Of a stretch of DNA of 64,000 nt, positions 45,648-55,830 are shown one piece after another. The stretch covers positions 620,001 to 684,000 of the forward strand of contig MBPM02000009.1 of assembly GCA_001695595.3 (NCBI GenBank), in the 5' to 3' direction. Source of the stretch: Plasmopara viticola. Lineage: Eukaryota; Oomycota; Peronosporomycetes; Peronosporales; Peronosporaceae. The position numbers and the translations under genes are program-made. A model generated the notes under the pieces. That model worked only from the letters and a program-made list of their open reading frames with translations. It was not told the DNA's origin and made no database searches. The stretch's first letter is position 1; every line of letters starts with the position of its first letter.

Positions 45648-47080
45648 ATGAAACTTGCAAAGGCGGCGGCGCAGCAGCTTAAGGGTGTAATCATCGAATA
45701 CGATGTGCTCTGCAGCACACTTTTGGGCAAATCGATGGGTGGAAAAGCACCAGAACCGCATCGTAAACTTGGTACCGCGATGAACCGCCACCAGACAGAG
45801 GCACGCATCGAATCGTCGCTCTTCGGACCCACGTCTATCAAGTCCATGCTGGTGAGCGACGCGCGTGACTTGCTCAAGAAACTAAATCAGGATTCGACTG
45901 GAATGCCGTGGCTGGTTAAAGAACGGCTACAAAATACACTTCATGGATTGCCGAAGCAAAGTACGCGGTGTGAAAGGATTTGCAACACTGATAGAAAAAA
46001 TGACCGGATGTGTATTTGCCTGTACCCGCAGTGTTGGCACGATTGGCGGCCTCGGGAGATAAAGATAAGGCTTTGCTCGGAAAAGGTGATGATGACGTTT
46101 GTCTGGAGATGCGGCTACAGGCAGCTTCCGTAGAGATGGCGAAGACAAAGCAAGAGAAAACTGAGCAGAAATACGAAATGGGGAACTGGAGGAGAAACGC
46201 TGATAAAGGAAAGAGTGCAGTGCAAACGAGCTCAGTACGGGACAAATACATGGACAAGCTGCATCGGGTAATGGAAAAATCGAAGCAAAAGGGAGGCACG
46301 AGTACGACAGCGAGTGTAGAGGAAGCTGTGGGCGCACCTACATCTGCGGGATTATCGACGTGGATTGTAAACGCCGGCGCGAACGAAGTGTTGGTACGGC
46401 AGTAATGAGAACGAGCGAGACGTTATCAGTAATATGTCGATGAAGTGTACTGATTTAAAGTGCGGGTACTTTGCAGAGCTACTCGGATTTACGAGGCTTG
46501 TTTAAGGCTATTATTCCACCTCGGGACCCATTACAGGATGTACGACGACATTAAAATTTGCCCATTCTTTTCTGATTTTGTCATTTACATGTGTGTAGGA
46601 CGAGTATAAGTTTTTTTTAGAAGAGGTAAGGTATAACCAGATCTTTTCCAACCGAACTCGGTTTGAATTGCATCCATTGACGATGTGTAGATAAAAGAAC
46701 AATTCGACCTGGTTGTACCGAAGAAATCTCTGAAGAAGTTTCCGGATCCAGGCCCGATTCTTGCCATCTGCAAGCAGCTTGGTCTCAGGCCCACCGACCT
46801 GATGGTGCTTGCACGCCATTCGCCCACCATCAAAGCTGCCAAGTACACTCACTAATTAGCTAAAGAAGATTGACTGTTGGATACTCACGAATTGCCATGT
46901 TTTCGATACTCTAGACAAGCAGGCATGCACGTGTGCCATTATATGCCTGGAGACAACGCCATGCCAAATCACACGGCCCATTACCACTTGACGCATCTCC
47001 ACGACTACCAACATTTGATTGAAGACTTTAATGGCATTTCCTATCGTGACAAGATCACGGTAGGTTCGATTGAATTTTAA
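45648..47080 (+). CDS. Six-exon HAD-fold protein, catalytic motifs apparently lost
   Basis: Six exons in consistent phase with GT-AG introns of 59-83 nt: 45648-45960, 46032-46393, 46477-46539, 46599-46625, 46691-46842, 46915-47080; total 360 aa. Four of the five donors begin GTAC. The C-terminal half reads as a haloacid-dehalogenase-type hydrolase: FPDPGPILAICKQLGLRPTD (motif III Lys/Pro-like region) and LMVLARHSPTIKAAKQAGMH, which aligns with the usual GDS-x-x-x-I-x-A-A-x-x-A-G-M. In this copy the GDS is ARHS. The N-terminus GVIIEYDVLCSTL occupies the place of the D-x-D-G-T nucleophile motif but has Glu-Tyr-Asp and no GT, so phosphotransfer activity is doubtful. Between them lies a Lys/Gln/Glu-rich, probably coiled-coil insertion (residues about 125-190). 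Expected to be a pseudo-enzyme or a HAD with altered chemistry. It lies 333 bp upstream of DDB1 in the same direction. Confidence 0.7.
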
Positions 47081-47106
47081 GGAAAATAGAAGAATTGACG
47101 AAAATG

Positions 47107-47274
47107 TAGCCATGTTGCAAACCATCAATTAAATTTTTGAATCGTATTGGAAAAGATTCAAAGCCACTTGCAAGGGTGGCTCGTGCAGTGTAGCCATGTT
47201 GCAAACCATCAATTAAATTTTTGAATCGTATTGGAAAAGATTCAAAGCCACTTGCAAGGGTGGCTCGTGCAGTG
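47107..47274. repeat. Perfect 84-bp tandem duplication
   Basis: Two identical 84-bp units, 47107-47190 and 47191-47274, follow each other without a gap. They begin TAGCCATGTTGCAAACC and end GGCTCGTGCAGTG. The pair starts 26 bases beyond the HAD-gene stop and ends 139 bases before the DDB1 start codon, so it could carry the 3' end of one gene and the promoter of the other. The perfect identity means a recent duplication, or an assembly artefact. The unit is 28 codons long, so a minus-strand frame passes through both units, but it has no recognisable domain. Confidence 0.85.
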
Positions 47275-47413
47275 CTTCTCTGCGCTCCTCGCGGCATCAA
47301 TCCTCGCCTCCTTCCCATCTTCTCACCTCGTCCTCGTCGCGCTTTGTCTCCTCTACCTCCCTATCCACGTCGCACTCCATACGTCTTCCTACACCTCTCT
47401 CAATCGACCGTGA

Positions 47414-50400
47414 ATGGCGTACAATTACGTCGCGACAGCCCAAAAGCCCACGAGCGTCACGCACTCGCTCACTGCAGCCTTTACAGGTGCCAATGACACG
47501 AATCTCCTCTTGGCGAAAAGCACGCGCTTTGAAGTGCATCTCTTGACGCCCGAGGGGCTGCAACCCCAGCACGATATCAATCTGTACGGCCGCATTGCGA
47601 TTTTCGAGCTCTTTCGCGCGGCCAACGAGCCGCAAGACTGGCTCTTTATCGTCACCCAGCGCTTTCAATTCTGTGTCTTGGCCTACGATGCGTCAACGCA
47701 CCAAGTAATTACGAAAGCGCATGGGACCATTCGCGATTCCATTGGCCGCAGTAGCGAAATCGTCACGAGTGGCAACATTGATCCCGACGGTCGGTTGATT
47801 GGCATGAATCTGTATGAAGGGTATTTCAAGGTCATTCCCATTGACAGTGGCAAGGGCATTCTCCGCGAGACGTTTAATATTCGACTCGATGAATTGCGGG
47901 TCATTGACATCAAGTTTCTGTATGGGTACACGAAACCCACAATCTGTGTCCTCTACGAAGATTACAAGGCCGCGCGGCACTTGAAAACGTACCATATTTT
48001 ACTCAAAGAGAAGGATTTTGCCGAAGGTCCGTGGAGTCAAGCCAATGTCGAAGCTGGCGCGAGTTTATTGATCCCCGTCCCGGCGCCCACGGGCGGCGTC
48101 TTGATTGTATCCCATCAGACGATCGTGTACCATAACGGTACGACGTTCCATGCGATCCCCATGCAAAGTACCATTATTCAAGTCTACGGGGCCGTTGATC
48201 CCGACGGCTCGCGGTTCTTGCTCGCGGATCAATATGGTACCCTCTCGGTCGTGGCCTTGCACTTGACGAACAAAGAAGTGAGTGGCGTGCACTTGGAAGT
48301 GCTGGGCGAAACGAACATTGCATCGTGTCTCTCGTACTTGGACAATGGCGTGGTCTTTATTGGCAGTACGTTCGGCGACTCGCAATTGATTAAACTCAAT
48401 GCCATGCGCGACGAGACGGGCTCGTACATTGAAGTCCTCGACACGTACGTGAACGTGGGCCCGATCATTGATTTTTGCGTCATGGACCTCGATCGACAAG
48501 GCCAAGGACAGATTGTCACGTGCAGCGGGGCGGATAAAGATGGGACGTTGCGCGTCATTCGCAATGGCATTGGCATTAATGAACAAGCCAGTGTGGAACT
48601 ACGGGGGATCAAAGGCATGTGGGCTTTGCGGGAGACGTTTGGCGCCGAACACGACACGTACTTGGTGCAAAGTTATGTGAGTGAGCTTCGCATCCTTGCC
48701 ATTGGGGACAATGATGAAATGGAGGAAAAGGACGTGCCGGCGTTCTTGAATGTCAAGACGTTGGTGTGTCGCACGATGGTGGGCGATCTATGGCTCCAAG
48801 TGACGGAGTCGGAAGTACGCCTCATCAGCTGTACCACCTCGTTGCTCGTTTCGACGTGGAATCCATTGTCGGGCTCGCGCATTACCGTCGCTGCGGCCAA
48901 TCCGACGCAAATCGCACTCGCGACGTCGGGTGGAAACCTCGTGTACCTCGAAATTGAGAAGCAAAAGGTGGTGGAAAAGACTCAAGTCAAGATGGACCAC
49001 GAGATTGCGTGCGTGGATGTGACGCCACTGGTGCAAACGGACGTGGACGTGACCATGACGGACTCGTCGGCGCATTGGGACATGGCGGCACTGAGCACGT
49101 CGCTTTGTGTCGTGGGACTCTGGACGAACTTTTCAGTGGCAGTGTTGCAATTACCGACATTGACGCCAGTGACGACCGTAGCCCTGGGCACAGAGTTGCT
49201 TCCGCGCTCCGTGCTTTGCAATACTTTTGAAGGCAAAGATTATCTCCTTGTTGGATTGGGGGATGGCAGTTTGATAAATTACGAGCTTGACGTGAAACAA
49301 GGCACGCTCGGCGCTCGAAAGCGAGTTTCGCTGGGGTCGCAGCCTCTTTCGCTCTCGAGGTTTCGCTCGAAGAATATGACGCACGTGTTTGCCGCATGCG
49401 ATCGCCCGACCGTCATCTACTCGAGTAACAACAAGCTCTTGTACTCGAATATCAACTCGAAAGAAGTGAATGTAATGTGTCCATTTGACACGGCGTCGTT
49501 TCCAGAGTGCCTCGCGCTTTCGTCGGAAGACGAACTCACCGTTGGGACAGTCGACGACATTCAAAAGCTGCACATTCAAACGTTTCATCTCAACGAATGG
49601 GCTCGTCGCATTGCCCACGACCCCGAGTCCCACACTTTAGGCGTGCTGACGGTCAACTTTACAGTCGACGATACGGGCGAGGAGGTGGACCAGGGCTATG
49701 TGCGTTTATTTGACGATCAAACGTTTGAAGTGCTCCATTCGTACCGGCTCGATCCGTTTGAAACGCCTTGCTCTGTCGTCGTCTGTCCATTTGCCGGCGA
49801 TTCCGTCAGTGCCTCGTACTTTGTCGTTGGCACGGCGTATATCCATGAGGAAGAAGCCGAGCCGCACCAAGGGCGGATCCTCGTCTTTAGTGTCTCGGGC
49901 ATTCATGGCGAGCGCACGTTGCAATTGATCACTGAAAAGGAAGTCAAGGGTGCAGTGTATTGTCTCAATGCGTTTAATGGCAAGGTGCTCGCAGGTGTGA
50001 ATAGCAAGGCCCAATTGTACAAGTGGAGTGAGAGTGCTGACAATGAAAAGGAACTCGTGTCCGAATGTGGTCACTATGGCCACACATTGGTGTTGTATAT
50101 GGAATCACGAGGTGACTTTATTGTCGTGGGCGACTTGATGAAGTCGATCTCGTTGCTGAGCTATAAGCAATTGGATGGCACGATTGAAGAAATTGCCAAG
50201 GATTTGAATTCGAATTGGATGTCTGCCGTCGGGATCATTGATGACGATACGTACATTGGGAGCGAGACGGATTTCAATCTCTTTACTGTCCAGCGCAATA
50301 GTGGCGCAGCGTCGGATGAAGAGCGCGGGCGCTTGGAAACAGTTGGTGAGTTTCATTTGGGTGAATTTGTCAACCGCTTTCGGTATGGATCCCTCGTCAT

Positions 50401-50854
50401 GCAGAACAACTCGGCGACTTTCCAAGCGCCAAGCGCTCTGGCGAAAGGACCGACTGACATGGTCGACGTCGAAGAGGCAACTGCTGTCACGTCGGGTCCT
50501 TTGCACCAATCGATGCTTTTTGGAACTGTGAGTGGCATGATTGGCGTCATTTTGCCAATCAGCAAAGACCAATATGCGTTTCTACTGCGCGTGCAACAAG
50601 CGCTCACACAAGTCGTGAAGGGTGTTGGTGGATTTTCCTACAAGGATTGGCGCACTTTTGAGAATCGACGGTCCGTGTCTGAAGCACGCAATTTTATCGA
50701 TGGTGATTTAGTGGAAAGCTTTTTGGATTTGCCGAAACCTCAGATGCTCAAAGTGGTGGACAAATTGAACAATGATGGCATGCTAGATGGGACGGACCTC
50801 TGTACGGTGGAGAACTTGACTCTACGAGTCGAGGAATTTGCTCAATTACATTGA
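47414..50854 (+). CDS. DDB1: DDB1, damage-specific DNA-binding protein 1 (CUL4 E3 ligase adaptor)
   Basis: A single-exon frame of 1146 aa, nearly the length of human DDB1 (1140). The N-terminus, MAYNYVATAQKPTSVTHSLT then NLLLAKSTRFEVHLLTPEGL, is the conserved DDB1 start. Three beta-propellers (MMS1_N type and CPSF_A) fill the protein; the CPSF_A region includes TLGVLTVNFTVDDTGEE and GRILVFSVSG. The C-terminal helical domain (RRSVSEARNFIDGDLVESFL then DLPKPQML) is clearly DDB1. Known role: adaptor that links CUL4-RBX1 to DCAF substrate receptors, acting in UV damage recognition and protein turnover in the nucleus. The promoter region overlaps the 84-bp duplication. A second intact repair-related gene in the window is the photolyase, but the two are 36 kb apart and probably unconnected. 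Confidence 0.96.
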   Translation: MAYNYVATAQKPTSVTHSLTAAFTGANDTNLLLAKSTRFEVHLLTPEGLQPQHDINLYGRIAIFELFRAANEPQDWLFIVTQRFQFCVLAYDASTHQVITKAHGTIRDSIGRSSEIVTSGNIDPDGRLIGMNLYEGYFKVIPIDSGKGILRETFNIRLDELRVIDIKFLYGYTKPTICVLYEDYKAARHLKTYHILLKEKDFAEGPWSQANVEAGASLLIPVPAPTGGVLIVSHQTIVYHNGTTFHAIPMQSTIIQVYGAVDPDGSRFLLADQYGTLSVVALHLTNKEVSGVHLEVLGETNIASCLSYLDNGVVFIGSTFGDSQLIKLNAMRDETGSYIEVLDTYVNVGPIIDFCVMDLDRQGQGQIVTCSGADKDGTLRVIRNGIGINEQASVELRGIKGMWALRETFGAEHDTYLVQSYVSELRILAIGDNDEMEEKDVPAFLNVKTLVCRTMVGDLWLQVTESEVRLISCTTSLLVSTWNPLSGSRITVAAANPTQIALATSGGNLVYLEIEKQKVVEKTQVKMDHEIACVDVTPLVQTDVDVTMTDSSAHWDMAALSTSLCVVGLWTNFSVAVLQLPTLTPVTTVALGTELLPRSVLCNTFEGKDYLLVGLGDGSLINYELDVKQGTLGARKRVSLGSQPLSLSRFRSKNMTHVFAACDRPTVIYSSNNKLLYSNINSKEVNVMCPFDTASFPECLALSSEDELTVGTVDDIQKLHIQTFHLNEWARRIAHDPESHTLGVLTVNFTVDDTGEEVDQGYVRLFDDQTFEVLHSYRLDPFETPCSVVVCPFAGDSVSASYFVVGTAYIHEEEAEPHQGRILVFSVSGIHGERTLQLITEKEVKGAVYCLNAFNGKVLAGVNSKAQLYKWSESADNEKELVSECGHYGHTLVLYMESRGDFIVVGDLMKSISLLSYKQLDGTIEEIAKDLNSNWMSAVGIIDDDTYIGSETDFNLFTVQRNSGAASDEERGRLETVGEFHLGEFVNRFRYGSLVMQNNSATFQAPSALAKGPTDMVDVEEATAVTSGPLHQSMLFGTVSGMIGVILPISKDQYAFLLRVQQALTQVVKGVGGFSYKDWRTFENRRSVSEARNFIDGDLVESFLDLPKPQMLKVVDKLNNDGMLDGTDLCTVENLTLRVEEFAQLH

Positions 50855-52535
50855 AACCTTTCTTCCTGTAGTGTGAGTACGAAGAGCTAGGCAGGACAGA
50901 CGATGACATCGAAAGTCGCGATGCAGGATACTGCTCCTTGGTCAGACTTTCACCAGAAAGTGCTAGCCTCTTGAACTGTCGTAAACATTGTAGCACCAAA
51001 AGTTATTCAGCACGGGACCTTAATGCTGAGCATTTAAGGTGCAAGCTGAGTTTTTTTTAACAAGGATTTTTTAAAAGGGGCACCCTACCGAAATTTATAC
51101 CCGAGATTTTGAAAAATACCGAGCCTCTGCCTACTTTACTGAGTGAATGTTCTTAACGCTAGGTATCAGAAAAATATAACGAGTCTTTCATCGCAATGTT
51201 CTGCGCACGCCCAATTTAATAAGGAGCAGGGCTGTTGTCTTGAAAGTAAGGCCTTTCGGAAACAAAAGTGTCGGGTAGGAGCACGCAGGTTGCCGCTGTG
51301 TCTTGGCAAACACGTCCGCTGGTGTCTACACCCGAGAATTCACCGACAGGTAGTCACACGGAAGGGTCAACCGTTTGCTAGAGGATACGATCGGGTGGTA
51401 TGAGCGCTAAGGAACTAAACGCGTGGGCCGATAAGCTTTTTGGTCGACTTTGCAGCTCATCCCTCTACAAGCTTAACGTTCTTTAATGTTAATGCGCTGG
51501 AGATGTGCCAGATCCTTTAAGCACAAATGCATGGTGAAGAGGCTCCGCAAACCCACCCTGCTCAGCCAGATGATGCACCTCGACGATCGCAAGAGAGATT
51601 GCCAAGGCCAAAGACCAAAAAACCCTGGCCATTTACCATCGCGGACATCGTGAGGCCTTCAATTTACTGCTTTCGAGTATAGCTACCTGACATCGCAAGG
51701 CTGAATAGCCCCGCTAAATTGCACTTACAAATCGTGCGATCAGCCAAATCTAGAGTTTCTTTCGACACAAAAAGAAGTTCGACGAAGTTCATGGACTACG
51801 CTCTGAGACGCGCGATGGCCAACCCGATTGTAAAGCTCATCGTTGATGGCGTCTATTCTTCCAAGGGCCTCAGAATCCAGAGTCGGACCGCATACATATG
51901 GTCATGGAGCTGCCGGGTCACATGAAAAAGGCGCATGGTCGAAATGAAAGTGACGTCTTTCTGCGCTGCTTGACCGCCAAGATAAGGAAAATACACTTTG
52001 ATGTGAAGTGTGTCGTGGAACGAAGATGCTTCCAGGTGCACTTCGAGTTTTTTGTGCAGCGGCGCAATAAATCTTCTCTATTAAGCGTGTACGAGTCCTT
52101 GAAATAACTCCGAATCGACTCGTTGCGATTTAACATTTGTAGCAATAGACGCTTCGTATGTAAGACGCTGTCTTTCTTCCGCGCTTCAGGGTATGGGAAA
52201 CTTCGTATCAGACTTGCGCTAAGGACTATGCTCCCAGGACCTACCATGACATTGCAGACATCTCAGAGTCGAGTTCTCTTTAATCCATCAAATGAGCAAA
52301 TTGTACTTGTAGCTCACGGACAAATAGTACTTGTCCAAGGTTGACGCATTCAAATTTGATAATAGATTTAGCGAATAGACCGCGGTGGATGCAGCGCTGG
52401 AGAGTAGCCCATACCAGCCTTATATTTAGTTAATTTACCACGTCGAGTGAGATCCGTGAGGAGGAGTTGACGAGGGCTGAAGTATGTGCGCATTTGCCGT
52501 ACGGTTATGCTTTTACGATGGTCAATTATAATTTA
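50855..52535. other. Intergenic, decayed coding remnant near 51.5-52.1 kb
   Basis: No intact gene. Around 51520-52100 the plus strand has fairly GC-balanced, nearly open sequence in two frames (QERLPRPKTKKPWPFTIADI; KFMDYALRRAMANPIVKLIV; KCVVERRCFQVHFEFFVQR). It may be a broken gene of unknown type. The rest is AT-rich and empty. Confidence 0.4.
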
Positions 52536-52860
52536 TACTTCATAAATTAGCTTGGAAAAGGTTGGGGTGACGTTTAGCCCCCGCGCTTCGGGCAGGTGCT
52601 CTCGGGCATCTGCAGGTCTCTAACGAGTCTCACCCTCGACGCGACGGTCTCCAACACCGGGCGGCACCTGGGCTCTTACCAAGTCAGAGATAAACAAACT
52701 AATGGAAGACCCTCAAGACCTCGGTGCTGGCTGCACTGCCCGCCGAACGAGACTCGACGTATGCGGACACCACTCTATGTCGTGGACTAGCCATAGAGCC
52801 TAGCACGTGCATAACTTGGCAACGCGATAACGTAATACATTACATTACATTACTTCATAA
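52536..52860 (+). mobile_element. SINE-like retroposon with LINE-derived 3' end, copy 2, with target-site duplication
   Basis: The element matches the one at 8.6-8.9 kb from GGAAAAGGTTGGGGTGACG (52553) to the ATTAC pentamer tail (52833-52850). It is flanked by TACTTCATAA at 52536-52545 and 52851-52860, a 10-bp target-site duplication. The pentamer tail here is ATTAC-based, as in the LINE fragment, whereas the first copy has AATAC. A stretch of about 15-20 bases present in copy 1 (8622-8647) is missing. Non-coding. Confidence 0.75.
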
Positions 52861-53953
52861 TTTGCACGCAGGGATAGGCCTTTGGAAGGCGTGCATAGAA
52901 ATTGAGAATACTGCTCGGCGCCATGAAAGGGTAGCATTTGTCTTAAACGTCCTCCCTTGCCTCGTCGCTTTTTGTCGACAGAGTGGGTAGACCTCTGACA
53001 GGACGGCGACTTGCTCTGGTACCCGGTGGTAATGGTTCAGTCACAAACACTTCCTCGTTCATTGAGTTGATGACTTCGGTCATACACCCGTCATAGGAAT
53101 GTATCGAGACTTTTTGGCTTAAACATTGCCCTATAGCAAGTTTTGGCGACCTCACTAGTAGGTCCTCTCGGGTCGGGTCTGTTTTCCTGGAAACATTTGA
53201 CACCCTGTTCGATTTTTCTAGATATTCACAAGACCGGTGACTTTACTCTAAAGCCTTACACCTTCAGACTTGTATTTTTGTGCAATGGACTATTTAAAAG
53301 CGTTGTCATTCACCCGCGGCTAATTCGTTGTCCTAACAGGCGCATTTTCAGGCGAGTGATAGCCAACTTTATTACTCAAAGGCAGTAAGGTTTGTTTGGA
53401 TCATCAAGCGAGATCGAACGAGATGCGCGCCCTCCTCACTGTAATGGAATGGAAGGCTTCTCCAGAGCCTTCCTTGCCTTTGCGGCTTTCTGGCGGGCAA
53501 AACGTTGCAAGTTCGCTGTTCATAATGTAGACGCAGTCATTGCAGTCGCTGCTTTTGTAACCACAGCCTTTATCGCCATACAGTCTTTGTAATAAGCACG
53601 GCTTCGGGCTCTAACGCCTACCTAAGTGCAGTGGTACGTGTGAAGCGACCATCTAAATAGTTGGCCTGGTCATTGTTAAACGACCCAACTGATCGACAGT
53701 CCTTTTTTGGTCATTTTTACTACGAAGCCTACTTCTCATAATTTCGAGCTTTTCTGATTTTCCAGTACGATATATTTCTAGAACAATTGATACTCATACC
53801 GGTGGGATAGGAGGTATACGACCATATTTTGCAAAATAAACAGAAGATACTTCAAGTCGATATTTCTTAGCCTTTTAAATGTTTTTAAGATGATATCTTT
53901 GCAACATTGCCGTATTTTAAAATGGCAATGTTACGGATAAGTGGATTAAAAAA
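52861..53953. other. Intergenic, 5' flank of the first paralogous gene
   Basis: No gene recognised; short frames at 53143-53388 and 53392-53592 have no motif. The promoter of the 586-aa gene should lie just before 53954. Confidence 0.4.
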
Positions 53954-55714
53954 ATGGCGCGGACAAAAAAGGCGTCTGCAGCTCGCATGCGTCGCAAGGC
54001 ACCACCATGGGACTCCGACCGCACATCGTCCAATACTTCTTCTTCCGAAGACGTTCTTATGGCGTGGTTTACGACGCCTGGAAATGCCAAGCGTTGGCAT
54101 CGGGAGAAACGCATAAGGCTATTGGAAGAAATCATTCAGTTGCTAAAGGCGAACGGCATTTCCCATCGAACGTTTGGCGACCTGCAATCGAAAATTATGT
54201 GCACAGAGAATAGTTTTACGTCTGCAACCGCATTCTTGCTTCAAAATGGCCAATTGGAGGCATTCCAACGGGGTGACGCGGCCTCGGAGATTATCAAGGA
54301 AGCGCTCAAGCTGTGCCCACGGTATCGAGAGCTGCAGCCTATTTTCGGGAGTACTCGAGCGGAAAAGAAGATGCAGATAAAGTCGAAAAGTGCTGCACAT
54401 AATGCCGCTACTGAGAGTGAGGCGAAGTCTGTGGCTGGTGCAGCACTAGCTGCCACGGATGGCCATCTAAGTGCTGCAGGGGATTGGAAGAACACTCTGG
54501 AGAAGATGCGTACGAAGAATAGTGGCTTAAATTTACCTGAAAGGTTAATTCGAGTCAACTCAGGTGTGCAGAAGGGAGCTAAGGAAAACAAGGCGAAGCT
54601 GAATTGTGCCGGAATGACATGGGATAGAAAAGATAAAGAGAAATCGCTAAATGGAGCTGCAGCTGCTACTATAGTGGTAAAGAGAAAGCAGAGTGTTGTT
54701 GTTGCGGACGAATTTGAAAATGCAAACAGTGATAGGGTCGGCACGGCTGGTGACTTGGAGAAGTGTGGAAAACGGAGAAAATTGGACATTCCACAGTCTA
54801 TTGCTGTTGAAGACGAGAATGAAGGCGCTTTTTTAGGTGATGAAGACGCCGACGCCGATTTGAAAGAATACAGCGACAGAAATAGCGCGAGGAGGGGTAT
54901 TGTCAAGAGGACTGTTGCGACATTTAAATCAGCAGAAACTAGTTTTGATGAAGATGAAAATGACAAAGAAAACAAAAGTGCGAGTGACAAAGACGTTGAT
55001 GAAGAAATAGAAGAAAAAGGGAAATTTCAGCTGACCCAGTGCAATGCTCCACCTGCAGACAACGATTTAGCGGATGCCGACGATGGAGAAGGCGATGATC
55101 AGTCTGAGGTAGATGAAGAAGATAAGTTAGAGTCGGACGAATCCGAAGGAACAGACGAGGAGGTGGCGGCAGAATTGACACAAGACAAATCTTCTACGTC
55201 AACAGCGGACATGAGTGACGATAGCTCTACGATTGAGAGCGGAGGTGCCGACACCACATTTTGTTCCACTCAGTCCAAGTCTAAAGTAGAACAAGATGAA
55301 GAGTTTGGAGAGGACGAGTCCAAATCAGAACAGGATGAGGAGTCTGAAGGAAGCGAGTCCGAGTTAGAACAGGATGAAGAGTCTGGAGAGGATGTATCTT
55401 ACACCAAAAACAATGATGTTGGTATGGAAGAAGACGCGAAAGAAAGCAATTCCAGTCCCGAATCCAAACAACAATTTTGGACAAATGAGGCTTCAAGAAA
55501 GGCAACTCGAGACCTCGAGCGCGTGGCGTTTGTCGAGCGTGTTAAACAAGAACGAGACCAACGCGACGAACTTTTCCAACTTGAGCGTGCAAAGCTTGAA
55601 TGCGAGCTGCAACTTAAGCAAGTGCAGCTCACACTGGAACGGTCTCTTGCTCGCAAGAAATTGCTTGGTGCTGGTGTTGACCCTAATGAGGTTGACCGCG
55701 TGCTGCCCGTATAA
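53954..55714 (+). CDS. Nuclear-type coiled-coil protein, tandem paralogue 1
   Basis: An intronless frame of 586 aa. The basic N-terminus (MARTKKASAARMRRKA) is followed by a conserved helical domain at about residues 35-135 (DVLMAWFTTPGNAKRWHREK, LLEEIIQLLKANGISHRTFG, AFLLQNGQLEAFQRGDAASE). This reads like a SANT/Myb- or MADF-type DNA-binding fold. The middle is very acidic (residues about 360-500, repeated EQDEESGED-type units, at least three near-identical). The last ~75 residues form a coiled coil ending ARKKLLGAGVDPNEVDRVLP. The next gene shares the two ends and the order of domains. Codon usage and absence of introns match the neighbouring genes. The family is familiar to me as oomycete hypothetical proteins; function unknown, chromatin or transcription role inferred. 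Confidence 0.8.
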   Translation: MARTKKASAARMRRKAPPWDSDRTSSNTSSSEDVLMAWFTTPGNAKRWHREKRIRLLEEIIQLLKANGISHRTFGDLQSKIMCTENSFTSATAFLLQNGQLEAFQRGDAASEIIKEALKLCPRYRELQPIFGSTRAEKKMQIKSKSAAHNAATESEAKSVAGAALAATDGHLSAAGDWKNTLEKMRTKNSGLNLPERLIRVNSGVQKGAKENKAKLNCAGMTWDRKDKEKSLNGAAAATIVVKRKQSVVVADEFENANSDRVGTAGDLEKCGKRRKLDIPQSIAVEDENEGAFLGDEDADADLKEYSDRNSARRGIVKRTVATFKSAETSFDEDENDKENKSASDKDVDEEIEEKGKFQLTQCNAPPADNDLADADDGEGDDQSEVDEEDKLESDESEGTDEEVAAELTQDKSSTSTADMSDDSSTIESGGADTTFCSTQSKSKVEQDEEFGEDESKSEQDEESEGSESELEQDEESGEDVSYTKNNDVGMEEDAKESNSSPESKQQFWTNEASRKATRDLERVAFVERVKQERDQRDELFQLERAKLECELQLKQVQLTLERSLARKKLLGAGVDPNEVDRVLPV

Positions 55715-55830
55715 GTTGCTTTGCTAATTCTACTTATTAAGTGCAACTTCCTTTTTCTTTCCTTCAGTTGCGTAGAGATGCATGTAGCTTCTTACGTTGC
55801 TCGAAGACGCATAATATAAAAATTCTCGTA

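Noticed and set aside
45916..46337. Two overlapping minus-strand frames of 127 and 136 aa
   Set aside because: They are opposite-strand shadows of exon 2 of the HAD-fold gene.
47055..47318. 87-aa minus-strand frame through the 84-bp duplication, with an internal protein repeat
   Set aside because: The repeat is simply the DNA duplication being a multiple of three; no domain, and it lies between two plus-strand genes.
48065..48657. Antisense frames inside DDB1 (173 and 142 aa)
   Set aside because: Shadows of a strongly biased coding sequence; DDB1 on the plus strand is certain.
54241..54990. 249-aa minus-strand frame inside the first paralogue gene
   Set aside because: Ser/Phe-rich antisense of a Lys/Glu-rich coding sequence; no independent support.
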